NCBI GenBank assembly: GCA_025354965.1
Contig: JANXLW010000215.1
Span: 1 to 19,789, forward strand
DNA length: 19,789 bases
DNA from: Betaproteobacteria bacterium
Lineage (GTDB): Bacteria > Pseudomonadota > Gammaproteobacteria > Burkholderiales > Burkholderiaceae_C
Direction: 5' to 3'
In this document: positions 1 through 7,657 of the stretch, piece by piece
Position numbering within the stretch: the stretch's first letter is position 1
Layout: the number at the start of each line of letters is the position of its first letter
The notes under the pieces: generated by a model
Databases searched by the model: none
Seen by the model: only the letters and a program-made list of their open reading frames with translations
What the model was told of the DNA's origin: nothing
Program-made: the position numbers and the translations under genes

Positions 1-1477
1 GCCAGGCCTGCGACACAGCCAGCGCTTCTTTGGTCGGATACTTGCTGTCTTGCACACCCATTGCCTTGTGAAGGGCTACGTCGCCAGCCGGAAAGGCATC
101 GGGCCATCGCAGCGCACGCATGGCAATGTATTGAGCCGTCCAGTCGCCAACACCGGGCAGGACTTTCAAGGCGGCCAGGGTGGCCGCGACATCCACGCCG
201 GCGTGCAGTTGCACTCTGTGTTCCAGCACCGCGCTGGCGATGGCCTGGATGGCGGCCTGCCTTTGTTTGACGATGCCCAACTGGCCCAATGCATCGCCAC
301 TGGCAGCCGCCAGCGCCGCCGGCGTCGGGAACAGCCGGTTCAGTTCAGCGAAGGGAGTCACAACAGGCTCACCAAACTTTTGCACCAGTCTTGTCGTCAG
401 GGTACGCGCGGCGGCAACCGTGATCTGCTGGCCCAACACGGCGCGCACAGCAAGTTCAAAGCCGTCCAGCGTGCCGGGGACCCGCAGGCCGTCACCCAGG
501 GGAAAACTGGCGTGCAGCAGAGAGTTGATGGCCCGCGGGTCAGCGTCCAGATCGAGCATGGCCCGCACACGCGCCATGACCCAGGGCAGCACCTCGCATA
601 GTGAATCGCTAATGCGCAGATCCACCCGGTTATCTGAAGCATCAAAGCGGGCTTCAAGCCAGCCCTTGCAAAGCGACTTGCCGGATGGCACGGTTACGGT
701 CTGGCGCAGGCACTGCTGTCTCCACTCCAAGGTGATGTGTTCAATACCCGCGATGCTTCGTTTGGCAAAGAACTGCAGCATGGCGTTGACGTCATAGGGC
801 GGGCGATAGGCCATTCTGACGTGGATGCCCTGGTTGACGGTGCTGTGCCCGGCAGTTGCGCCTTCGCGGCGCAAGCGGGTTGGATTCAGGGCATAGTGTT
901 CAGTGAACGCGGCATTGAAACGCCGCACGCTGGCAAAGCCGCTTAACAGCGCCACCTGAGTGACGGCCAGCGTCGTGTCGGTGAGCAGTTGTTTGGCGCT
1001 CAGCAAACGCCGGGTCTGCAGGTATTGCAGCGGCGAGACACCGAACTGCGCTTTGAAAATACGCCGCAGATGGCGGTCGCTCACGCCCACGCGCTGCGCC
1101 AGTCGTGTCATGCTGGGCGTGCTGTTGTTCCAGACTTCGGGGCTGTCCAGCAGGCGCGCCGCCTGACAAGCCAGAATGCTGCAGGCGTCCTGGGTCGACC
1201 AGGACCGGGTCTCCAGTGCCGGGCTGAGGTTGGGCGCGCGCGGTGCAAGTTCCGGACGACAACGCAAGCAGGGTCGAAAGCCGGCCCGTTCGGCCTGTGC
1301 CGCGTGGGTAAAAAATCGGCAGTTCTCACGCCTGGGTGTGCGCACACGGCACACCGGGCGACAATAAATGCCGGTCGATGTGACGCCAGTAAAAAAGCAG
1401 CCGTCAAAGCGTGCGTCCTTCGCCTTCAGCGCGAGGTAACAGGCGTCATCGACTGGCTGAAGTTGTTCGGATGTCAT
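1..1477 (-). CDS. alkA: Ada/AlkA-type bifunctional transcriptional activator and DNA-3-methyladenine glycosylase (3' end cut by window edge)
   Basis: An open frame of 492 codons runs from ATG at 1477 to the left edge without a stop. Residues 24-75 form an Ada zinc/methyl-acceptor domain with Cys39 (GIYC), Cys43 (RPVC), Cys70 and Cys73 (RPCLRC). An AraC-type helix-turn-helix follows at about 85-190 (RVGVSDRHLRRIFKAQFGVS). The AlkA glycosylase comes next, with a helix-hairpin-helix (LPGVGDWTAQYIAMRA) and the probable catalytic Asp in FPAGDVAL. There is no C-terminal Ogt methyltransferase domain. In this family, methylation of the first Cys by methylphosphotriesters turns the protein into an activator, while the glycosylase excises alkylated bases. 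By comparison with AlkA, probably only 20-30 residues are missing. It is divergent from the LPS operon, with a 121-bp gap. The architecture is certain; the symbol alkA is conventional, and such fusions are also annotated ada. Confidence 0.9.
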   Translation of the reverse strand, partial: MTSEQLQPVDDACYLALKAKDARFDGCFFTGVTSTGIYCRPVCRVRTPRRENCRFFTHAAQAERAGFRPCLRCRPELAPRAPNLSPALETRSWSTQDACSILACQAARLLDSPEVWNNSTPSMTRLAQRVGVSDRHLRRIFKAQFGVSPLQYLQTRRLLSAKQLLTDTTLAVTQVALLSGFASVRRFNAAFTEHYALNPTRLRREGATAGHSTVNQGIHVRMAYRPPYDVNAMLQFFAKRSIAGIEHITLEWRQQCLRQTVTVPSGKSLCKGWLEARFDASDNRVDLRISDSLCEVLPWVMARVRAMLDLDADPRAINSLLHASFPLGDGLRVPGTLDGFELAVRAVLGQQITVAAARTLTTRLVQKFGEPVVTPFAELNRLFPTPAALAAASGDALGQLGIVKQRQAAIQAIASAVLEHRVQLHAGVDVAATLAALKVLPGVGDWTAQYIAMRALRWPDAFPAGDVALHKAMGVQDSKYPTKEALAVSQAW

Positions 1478-1484
1478 GCAAAGT

Positions 1485-1490
1485 ATGATA
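1485..1490 (-). promoter_or_regulatory. possible -10 element of the ada/alkA-like gene
   Basis: TATCAT on the minus strand matches the sigma70 -10 consensus at 5 of 6 positions and lies just before the ATG at 1477. No good -35 is seen at the expected spacing, where the region is occupied by a perfect dyad. That would fit a promoter needing an activator, as Ada promoters do, but this is inference. The start of transcription would be very close to the ATG. Confidence 0.3.
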
Positions 1491-1498
1491 CCCGCGCA

Positions 1499-1513
1499 CT
1501 GGTTGCGAACCAG
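1499..1513. promoter_or_regulatory. perfect 15-bp inverted repeat between divergent ada/alkA and LPS operon
   Basis: CTGGTT-GCG-AACCAG has two 6-base arms that are exact reverse complements around a 3-base centre. It lies 22 bases upstream of the ada/alkA start, where the -35 of that gene would be, and about 85 bases upstream of the phosphomannomutase start. This is the geometry of a protein-binding operator. The E. coli Ada box pattern (AAT, six bases, GCAA) is not met. The binding protein is unknown; autoregulation by the Ada-like protein is one possibility. Confidence 0.4.
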
Positions 1514-1548
1514 CCGTTTTCGGACCTGCGCCTGGTTTGGTTGCCGCC

Positions 1549-1554
1549 TACAAT
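1549..1554 (+). promoter_or_regulatory. possible -10 element of the phosphomannomutase-waaC-waaA operon
   Basis: TACAAT matches the sigma70 -10 consensus at 5 of 6 positions and would give a leader of roughly 38 bases before the ATG at 1599. No convincing -35 hexamer is present 16-18 bases upstream, so the call rests on the -10 and its position alone. Confidence 0.35.
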
Positions 1555-1598
1555 CCAGCCCGTGAACCGAAGGTGAAATTTTTTCAAGGAACCCTGCC

Positions 1599-2981
1599 AT
1601 GCAGTTTTCAGCTTCCATTTTCAAGGCCTACGACATCCGCGGCATCGTGCCAGCCACCATTGACGAGGTGGTGGCAGAGACGCTGGGCCAGGCCTTTGGC
1701 ACGCAGGCGCGCGCTGAGGGTGAAGCTTGTGTTGCCGTCGGTCGCGACGGCCGCCTCAGCGGCGCGTCCCTGAGTGCCGCACTGGTGCGTGGGTTGCTGG
1801 CATCCGGCGTCGATGTGATCGATATCGGCAGGGTGACGACGCCGATGTTGTACTTTGCGGCCAATACCCTGTGCCGCAGCGGCATTCAGGTGACCGGCAG
1901 CCACAACCCAAAGGACTACAACGGCTTCAAGATGGTGCTGGCCGGACGCGCAATTTACGGTGAAGAAATTCAGACCCTGCGGCGCTTGATGGAGGCTGGC
2001 ATTTGGGCGCAGCAGCCAGCCGGTACGGCTCGGGTGCTGGATGTACTGAAGGACTACCGCGCCCGCATCGTCGGCGACATCCGCTTGGCGCGTCCGATGA
2101 AAATTGTGGTTGATTCGGGCAACGGCATTGCCGGTGCGTCGGCGCCGGATATCTTGCGCGCCATTGGCTGTGAGGTGACCGAGTTGTACAGCGAGGTGGA
2201 CGGCAACTTTCCGAACCACCATCCGGATCCCAGCAAACCGGAGAACCTGCGTGACCTGATGGCAGCACTGCGCGCGGGCGACGCCGAACTGGGTCTGGCA
2301 TTCGACGGCGATGGCGACCGCCTGGGCATCGTCACCAAACAGGGCAACAACATCTACCCGGACCGCCAACTGATGCTGTTTGCGCAGGATGTGCTGAGCC
2401 GCGTCCCGGGCGGCACCATCCTGTTTGACGTCAAGTGCTCACAGCGCCTGGCGCCCGCCATCGTTGCCGCCGGTGGCAAGCCGCTGATGTTCAAGACCGG
2501 GCACTCGCTGATCAAGGCCAAAATGAAAGAGGTCAACTCGCCGCTGGGTGGCGAGATGAGCGGTCACATCTTTTTCAAGGAGCGCTGGTTTGGTTTTGAC
2601 GATGGCACTTACGCCGGCTGCCGCCTGCTCGAAATCGTCAGTCGTTCGCCGGACGCCAATGTGGTGCTGGATGCCTTGCCGACCAGCTTTTCGACGCCCG
2701 AGTTGAATGTCAAATGCGCCGAGGGCGAGCCGCCCGTACTGGTCGAAAAACTGGTTGCAAGCGCCAGCTTCAGAGCACCCGCAGTTGTGAATACGATCGA
2801 CGGCTTGCGCGTCGATTGGCCCGATGGCTTTGGACTGATTCGCGCCTCCAACACAACGCCGGTATTGGTCATGCGCTTCGAGGGACACACACCCGAGGCG
2901 CTGCACCGCATCGAAACCGATATGCTGGCGCTGCTGCGCACTGTCAAGCCCGGTGCCGTATTGGACGAGGCGGTGCATTGA
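1599..2981 (+). CDS. Phosphomannomutase/phosphoglucomutase (AlgC/ManB type)
   Basis: The enzyme interconverts hexose 6-phosphate and hexose 1-phosphate (mannose and/or glucose), supplying sugar nucleotides for LPS and exopolysaccharide in the cytoplasm. At 460 residues it matches the usual AlgC length. The four-domain alpha-D-phosphohexomutase signatures are present: phosphoserine loop TGSHNP with Ser101, Mg-binding loop DGDGDR with Asp236, Asp238 and Asp240, sugar-binding loop GGEMSGH (Glu319, Ser321), and C-terminal phosphate-binding loop RASNTTPVLVMRFEG. The N-terminus FKAYDIRG is typical. An AAGGA ribosome-binding site at 1586-1590 sits 8 bases before the ATG. Its last bases overlap the TTG start of waaC, so it is the first gene of an LPS core operon. 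Whether it prefers mannose or glucose phosphate cannot be read from the sequence, so no symbol is given. Confidence 0.93.
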   Translation: MQFSASIFKAYDIRGIVPATIDEVVAETLGQAFGTQARAEGEACVAVGRDGRLSGASLSAALVRGLLASGVDVIDIGRVTTPMLYFAANTLCRSGIQVTGSHNPKDYNGFKMVLAGRAIYGEEIQTLRRLMEAGIWAQQPAGTARVLDVLKDYRARIVGDIRLARPMKIVVDSGNGIAGASAPDILRAIGCEVTELYSEVDGNFPNHHPDPSKPENLRDLMAALRAGDAELGLAFDGDGDRLGIVTKQGNNIYPDRQLMLFAQDVLSRVPGGTILFDVKCSQRLAPAIVAAGGKPLMFKTGHSLIKAKMKEVNSPLGGEMSGHIFFKERWFGFDDGTYAGCRLLEIVSRSPDANVVLDALPTSFSTPELNVKCAEGEPPVLVEKLVASASFRAPAVVNTIDGLRVDWPDGFGLIRASNTTPVLVMRFEGHTPEALHRIETDMLALLRTVKPGAVLDEAVH

Positions 2982-3949
2982 GAATTTTGATCGTCAAGCT
3001 GTCTTCGCTTGGCGATGTAGTACATGCCATGCCAGCCGTGCAGGATATCCGCCGGGCCTACCCGCAAGCGCAGATCGATTGGGTGGTGGAGCGTGGCTTT
3101 GTGCCGCTGGTGAGGCGTTGCGAGGGCGTGAGTCGTGTCATCGGATGCGAGTTGCGACGCTGGCGCAAGTCACCGTTCACCAGCGAAACCCGGCGGGCCT
3201 GGCGCAGCTTCAAAGCGGAACTGCAACGCGAACAGTACGACGCCGTGATCGATTTGCAGGGCTTGACCAAGTCGGGCCTGATTTCCTGGCTGGCGACACT
3301 GGCACCGATGGGCAAACGCTTTGGGCTGGCCAATCAGACCGAAGGTTCCAGCTTCGAGGCGCCGGCGCGGTGGCTGGCTGATGTGGCTATCACGCTGCCG
3401 ACCCATATTCACGCGGTAGCGCGTTCCCGCGAACTGTGCGCCCGCGCCTTGGGCTATGTCGCTCCAACGCATCAGTCTTTCGGGTTGCAAGCCGACCGTT
3501 CCAATCGGCATCCTTTGGTCGCTCTGGTGCATGGCACCTCACGCGCCGACAAGCAGTGGCCGCTTGCTTCATGGCACGCTTTGGGCAAACGTCTGAATGA
3601 GCAGGGTTACGGTGTGGCGTTGCCCCATGGCAGTGACGAAGAACAAAAGTGTGCACAGCAAATTGCCAATGGCCTGGGCAACGCCACGGTGTGGACACGG
3701 CTAGGACTTGATAGCTTGGCGGATGCGTTGGCGCAGTGCGCTGGCGTGGTCGGCGTCGACAGCGGCCTGAGTCACATTGCGGTGGCGTTGAATTCGCCGC
3801 ATGTGCAGATCTACAACTTTGACACTGCCTGGCGCACCGGACCGCCAGCAAGCGCACGTCAGTGCAGCGTGTTTGCCGCTCCGACGCCGACCGTGGATGC
3901 TGTCTGGCAGGCTTGGCGGCGCGTGTCAACTCAGGAGAAACTGTCTTGA
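2978..3949 (+). CDS. waaC: Lipopolysaccharide heptosyltransferase I
   Basis: WaaC adds the first L-glycero-D-manno-heptose from ADP-heptose to Kdo2-lipid A at the inner face of the inner membrane. The protein is 323 residues, normal for the glycosyltransferase-9 family. The N-terminus reads RILIVKLSSLGDVVHAMPA, with Asp13 where E. coli WaaC has its catalytic aspartate. The nucleotide/phosphate segment HGTSRADKQWP and the C-terminal GVDSGLSHIAVAL motif are present. Start choice: no ATG or GTG precedes the conserved N-terminus. The TTG at 2978-2980 puts the motif in its usual place and shares bases with the upstream TGA (TTGA, 4-bp overlap), which suggests translational coupling. A frame open from 2714 exists but would add non-family sequence inside the upstream gene. 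Confidence 0.93.
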   Translation: MRILIVKLSSLGDVVHAMPAVQDIRRAYPQAQIDWVVERGFVPLVRRCEGVSRVIGCELRRWRKSPFTSETRRAWRSFKAELQREQYDAVIDLQGLTKSGLISWLATLAPMGKRFGLANQTEGSSFEAPARWLADVAITLPTHIHAVARSRELCARALGYVAPTHQSFGLQADRSNRHPLVALVHGTSRADKQWPLASWHALGKRLNEQGYGVALPHGSDEEQKCAQQIANGLGNATVWTRLGLDSLADALAQCAGVVGVDSGLSHIAVALNSPHVQIYNFDTAWRTGPPASARQCSVFAAPTPTVDAVWQAWRRVSTQEKLS

Positions 3950-5286
3950 CGCGTTGGCTGTATTCCATTTTCATGTGGCTTGTGCAACCGTTCGTGCGCC
4001 GCAAACTGGCGCGGCGCGGCCTGTATGAGACCGGTTATCTGCAAGCCGTGCAGGAGCGCTTTGGGTATTACACGGTCGCCCCTCTGACAGCCCAGGACAA
4101 CACGATCTGGGTGCATGCCGTCTCGCTCGGCGAAACGCGCGCTGCCGGCGTGCTGCTGACCCTGCTACGCGAGCGACTGCCCGGCATGCGTGTGTTGCTC
4201 ACGCACGGCACGGCAACCGGTCGCGCAGAGGGTGCCTCGCTATTGCAAGAGGGCGATATTCAGACGTGGCAGCCTTGGGATACGAGCGGCGCTGTGCGAC
4301 GTTTTTTGACGCATTTCAAGCCCCGCCTGGGCATCCTGATGGAAACCGAGATCTGGCCCAACCTGGTGGCAGCCTGCGCCAAGATGCAAGTGCCGCTGGT
4401 GCTGGCCAACGCGCGATTGAGTGAAAAATCATTGCGACAAGCCAGGCGCCTGGCCTGGCTGTCACGCCCTGCCTACGGCGATCTGCGCGCCATTTGGGCA
4501 CAAACCGGGGCCGATGCCCAGCGTCTGCAGCAGTTGGGTGCCAAGGTGCAAGGTGTCTTCGGCAATCTCAAGTTTGATGCCACGCCCAACCCCGATCAAC
4601 TAGCCATAGGCCGAGCCTGGCGGCGCAGTTTTGGCCACCCGGTTGTCATGTTTGCCAGCTCGCGCGCGGGTGAAGAAGAGTCGTTGGTTCAAATATTGGC
4701 GTTGCATCGGTCAACAGTCACCGTTCGCAATGCATCGGTCGGTGCTCATGCTGGAGCAAGCGGGATTCAGTGGTTGATCGTTCCGCGGCATCCGCAACGT
4801 TTTGACGAAGTGGCCACGCTGATTGCGCAACACGGCTTTGCCGTCAGGCGCCGCACCGATTGGGGTGAAGCACCGCCGGTGGGACAGGATTTGGACCAAG
4901 ATGCCATCTGGCTGGGTGACTCACTGGGGGAAATGGCGCTCTACTTTGGGTTGGCCGATGTTGCTTTGCTGGGTGGCAGTTTTGAGCCGTTGGGCGGGCA
5001 AAATCTGATTGAAGCTGCGGCTTGCGCCTGTCCGCTGGTGATGGGGCCTCATACCTTTAATTTTGCAGATGCGGCCGAGTTGGCCGAAGTTGCCGGCGCT
5101 GCACTTCGGGTGTCGTCGCTGCAACAGGCCTTTGATGTGGCGCAGAGGCTGGCCACCGACCCGATCCAGCGCGCTGCCATGTCTGGTGCCGCTGCCAAAT
5201 TTTCAATCGCTCACCGGGGTGCGGTGGAGAAAACGGTTGCCGCGGTGGTGGCTTTACTTGGTCAGCAAGGCGTTGACGCTTTGTAG
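3946..5286 (+). CDS. waaA: 3-deoxy-D-manno-octulosonic acid (Kdo) transferase
   Basis: WaaA (KdtA) transfers Kdo from CMP-Kdo to lipid IVA, an essential step of lipid A-core assembly, and is anchored in the inner membrane by its N-terminus. The TTG start at 3946 gives 446 residues, with a hydrophobic segment at about 5-17 followed by basic residues. The family motif WVHAVSLGE follows, with the probable catalytic base Glu63. ILMETEIWPNL, a VPRHPQRF segment and the CMP-Kdo-binding region GGSFEPLGGQNLIEAA are also present. The TTG overlaps the waaC stop (TTGA) and has an AGGAGA ribosome-binding site 7 bases upstream. An in-frame ATG at 3973 would cut into the membrane anchor and is less likely. 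The last 33 bases overlap the end of tolC on the other strand. Confidence 0.94.
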   Translation: MTRWLYSIFMWLVQPFVRRKLARRGLYETGYLQAVQERFGYYTVAPLTAQDNTIWVHAVSLGETRAAGVLLTLLRERLPGMRVLLTHGTATGRAEGASLLQEGDIQTWQPWDTSGAVRRFLTHFKPRLGILMETEIWPNLVAACAKMQVPLVLANARLSEKSLRQARRLAWLSRPAYGDLRAIWAQTGADAQRLQQLGAKVQGVFGNLKFDATPNPDQLAIGRAWRRSFGHPVVMFASSRAGEEESLVQILALHRSTVTVRNASVGAHAGASGIQWLIVPRHPQRFDEVATLIAQHGFAVRRRTDWGEAPPVGQDLDQDAIWLGDSLGEMALYFGLADVALLGGSFEPLGGQNLIEAAACACPLVMGPHTFNFADAAELAEVAGAALRVSSLQQAFDVAQRLATDPIQRAAMSGAAAKFSIAHRGAVEKTVAAVVALLGQQGVDAL

Positions 5287-6585
5287 GTCATCAGCCTTCA
5301 GTGTGCCGTTGGCTTGACGCAACTTCAGGCCACCTACCAGTACGTCGTAACGCGCCTTGGCCAGGTCACGCTTGGTCTGGAATAACTGGCTTTGGGAATT
5401 GAGCACGTCGATGTTGATGCGCACGCCCACCTGGTAGCCTAGTTTGTTGGCATCCAGCGCGCTCTGGCTGGAGGCCTCGGCGGCTTCCAGTGCCTTGACC
5501 TGACCCTGGCCCGACAAGACGCCGAAGAAGGCGGTGCGGGTGCCTTGCGCCACCGCGCGGCGGGCGCCTTCGAGGTCATTTCGGGCCTTGTCTTCCAGTG
5601 CCAGTGTTTCCTTGATGCGGTTTTGTGTGGAGAAGCCGGCGAACAATGGCAGGTTGAAAGACAAGCCGATTGTGCCAACGTTGACGCGCGAGCTACCGCT
5701 GCCGCTGCTGCTGCCATCGAGATTGTTGATGGCACTGTAGGCGGCGGTCAGATCCAGAGTTGGCAGGTGGCCAGCCTGCGCTTTTTTGGTTTCGAGTTGC
5801 GCCACTTCCAGCGCTATTTGTGCCTGCTTGATACCCGGATGGTCGGGCTCGGATTGTTGCACCCAGAGGTTGGCATCATTGGGCAGGAGCTCCGGCAATA
5901 CCAGCGGTTGTGCCAAAGGCAGCGGTCTGGTGTCGCCTTTACCCACCAATTGGTCCAGTGCAATTTTCTTGACGCGCAAATCATTGTCGGCTGCGATTTC
6001 CTGCGCCAGCACCAGGTCGTAACGGGCCTGCGCTTCACGGGTGTCGGTAATGGTGGAGGTGCCGACTTCAAAGTTGCGCTTGGCCGAAGCCAATTGCTCC
6101 GCCACTGCAGTTTTCTGCGCCTGTACAAAGGTCAGGCTGTCTTGCGCCGCAAGCACGTCGAAGTAAGCTTGGCTGACGCGCACGATCAAATCCTGATCGG
6201 CGCTGGCCAACTGCGCCTGCGCCAGATCAACCTGTTTCAGGCCTTGCCGGTAACTGGCCCAATTGCCCGGGCGGTACAGCGGCTGCGCCGCGCTGACGGT
6301 GACATTCTGGGTGCCATAGGAACTGTCTTTTGCCGTTCCTCCGCTGGGCGTGAATTCCTGCGTCGAGCGCGATGCGCCGATTGCCAAACCGGCCACCGGC
6401 AAAATCGCCGCCCTGGCCTGGTCGGCTCTGGCCAGCGTGGCGTCGTATTGAGATTTGGCTGATTGGTAGGACGCATCAAAGCCGAGCGCGGATTGGTAAA
6501 GGTTCAGCAAACTCTGGGCATGCACAGGCAGCGTCAACGCTGTGCAGATGGCGATAAAAAAGGGCGATAGACGGAATGTTTTCAT
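5254..6585 (-). CDS. tolC: TolC-family outer-membrane efflux channel
   Basis: This is the outer-membrane and periplasmic tunnel component of tripartite efflux or type I secretion systems. At 443 residues it is close to the usual TolC length. ATG at 6585 is followed by a clear signal peptide (MKTFRLSPFFIAICTALTLP, probable cleavage after VHA) and then the family start SLLNLYQSAL. Two long Ala/Gln-rich coiled-coil repeats follow (around DATLARADQARAAILP and again near ALEDKARNDLEGARRAV). AAGG upstream is the probable ribosome-binding site. A frame open from 6798 would put 71 unrelated residues, overlapping the rhodanese gene, before the signal peptide, so it is rejected. It is the last gene of the efflux run, 31 bases after the rhodanese, and is inferred to serve the RND pump upstream. 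It overlaps waaA tail to tail. Confidence 0.92.
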   Translation of the reverse strand: MKTFRLSPFFIAICTALTLPVHAQSLLNLYQSALGFDASYQSAKSQYDATLARADQARAAILPVAGLAIGASRSTQEFTPSGGTAKDSSYGTQNVTVSAAQPLYRPGNWASYRQGLKQVDLAQAQLASADQDLIVRVSQAYFDVLAAQDSLTFVQAQKTAVAEQLASAKRNFEVGTSTITDTREAQARYDLVLAQEIAADNDLRVKKIALDQLVGKGDTRPLPLAQPLVLPELLPNDANLWVQQSEPDHPGIKQAQIALEVAQLETKKAQAGHLPTLDLTAAYSAINNLDGSSSGSGSSRVNVGTIGLSFNLPLFAGFSTQNRIKETLALEDKARNDLEGARRAVAQGTRTAFFGVLSGQGQVKALEAAEASSQSALDANKLGYQVGVRINIDVLNSQSQLFQTKRDLAKARYDVLVGGLKLRQANGTLKADDLQSVNALLTK

Positions 6586-6616
6586 GATGGGCCTTAGGGT
6601 AATTTTGGCGTAATGC

Positions 6617-6958
6617 TCAATATCTGGGAACACTGGAATCGAGTTCGCCAGACCACGCGTTGATGCCGCCGACGATATTCGCAACATGGGAAAAGCCTCT
6701 GCTTTGCAAAAATGCAGCGACCTGCATGCTGCGCCCGCCGTGATGACACAAGCAGGCAATCGCTTGCTGTGGGTCGAGTTCATCCAGGCGTGCCACAAGC
6801 TGGCTCATCGGGATGGTCAGCAGTAAAAATCCATCGGACTTGACGCTGGCCAGGCACAACTCGGCCGCTTCGCGAACATCCAGCACTACAGGGGTGCTGT
6901 CGGCGCGCGCTGTCTGCAGCCATGCCGACAATTCAGAGGGACGAATCTGGGCAATCAT
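6617..6958 (-). CDS. Rhodanese-like sulfurtransferase domain protein
   Basis: A small single-domain rhodanese of 113 residues (GlpE-like size), cytoplasmic. The active-site loop is CHHGGRS with Cys71 as the sulfur-carrying residue, and the flanking VVLDVRE near residue 24 is the standard rhodanese signature. The N-terminus and the GGINAWSGELD end are intact. The ATG lies 4 bases after the stop of the Pcm-like gene and has no clear ribosome-binding site, suggesting coupled translation. The substrate is unknown. From general knowledge, a rhodanese between pcm and tolC recurs in Burkholderiales, so the link to efflux may be positional only. Confidence 0.88.
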   Translation of the reverse strand: MIAQIRPSELSAWLQTARADSTPVVLDVREAAELCLASVKSDGFLLLTIPMSQLVARLDELDPQQAIACLCHHGGRSMQVAAFLQSRGFSHVANIVGGINAWSGELDSSVPRY

Positions 6959-6962
6959 GCGG

Positions 6963-7616
6963 TCAAAAATTAAATTGAGAGGTCTCGGTAAAATTGAGCA
7001 AGCGCGGAGTCACCGTGTCCCAGAGTTGCTGCGTTGTGAAGTCGGTCTCGCTGTTGCGGTTGATGAGGGTGGCGCACATGGTGGGTTCATCCCCGACGAC
7101 GGCCAGCAGTCGGCCGCCGACCTTGAGTTGCGCGCGCAGGGACTGCGGCACCTCTGCCACGGATCCGCCTAGCATGATGACGTCGAACGGTCCTTCTGCC
7201 ACTTTCGCATTGGAACCATCGAGCTGCCTCACCTCGGCGTTGTGAATGCCGGCGCTTTGCAAATTGGCACGCGCCAGTTTTACCATTTCAGGATCAATTT
7301 CCAGTGAGATTACGCGTTGTGCGCGGTGTGCCAGTAGCGCAGTCATGTAACCCGAGCCGGTGCCGATTTCGAGAACCTTTTCGTGCTTTTGAACGGCGGC
7401 GTCCTGCAGCAGGCGTGCTTCGACGCGGGGCGCCAGCATGCTCTGTTCATGACCGAGCGGGATTTCCATGTCGGCAAAGGCCAGTGCCTTGTGAGCCAAT
7501 GGAACGAAGTCTTCACGTTTGACCAGTGACAGCAGGCGCAGCACGTCGTCATTCAATACGTTCCAAGGTCGAATTTGCTGTTCGATCATGTTGAAGCGGG
7601 CTTGTTCAAAATTCAT
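6963..7616 (-). CDS. Protein-L-isoaspartate O-methyltransferase family protein
   Basis: A SAM-dependent methyltransferase of 217 residues, the usual length for Pcm, which repairs isoaspartyl residues in damaged proteins. It has the Pcm N-terminus (MNFEQARFNMIEQQIRPW), a pre-motif segment GHEQSMLAPRVEARLLQ with Ser59 at the expected hydroxyl position, and SAM-binding motif I LEIGTGSGY at 82-90. Later motifs deviate: where classical Pcm has GDG and an Ala-Ala motif after the Asp-rich strand, this protein has QLDGSNA and IMLGGSV. It may therefore be a divergent Pcm or have another substrate. GGAG lies 8-11 bases before the ATG. It starts 41 bases after the RND pump gene with no terminator between. 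The family is certain; isoaspartyl repair activity is not. Confidence 0.85.
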   Translation of the reverse strand: MNFEQARFNMIEQQIRPWNVLNDDVLRLLSLVKREDFVPLAHKALAFADMEIPLGHEQSMLAPRVEARLLQDAAVQKHEKVLEIGTGSGYMTALLAHRAQRVISLEIDPEMVKLARANLQSAGIHNAEVRQLDGSNAKVAEGPFDVIMLGGSVAEVPQSLRAQLKVGGRLLAVVGDEPTMCATLINRNSETDFTTQQLWDTVTPRLLNFTETSQFNF

Positions 7617-7657
7617 CTTGGTACTCCAGGGGGTCGGTTAACTGATTCTGCAAAATT

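Noticed and set aside
397..1262. Apparent broken gene at the left end (only short minus-strand frames starting with ATG)
   Set aside because: Direct translation from 1477 shows one uninterrupted frame to the window edge; the short frames are in other phases, so the gene is not a pseudogene.
1608..2369. 253-codon open frame antisense to the phosphomannomutase gene
   Set aside because: It is a shadow of a well-supported gene, with no domain and no ribosome-binding context.
6586..6798. N-terminal extension of TolC to ATG 6798
   Set aside because: It would overlap the rhodanese gene and bury the signal peptide 71 residues inside the protein.
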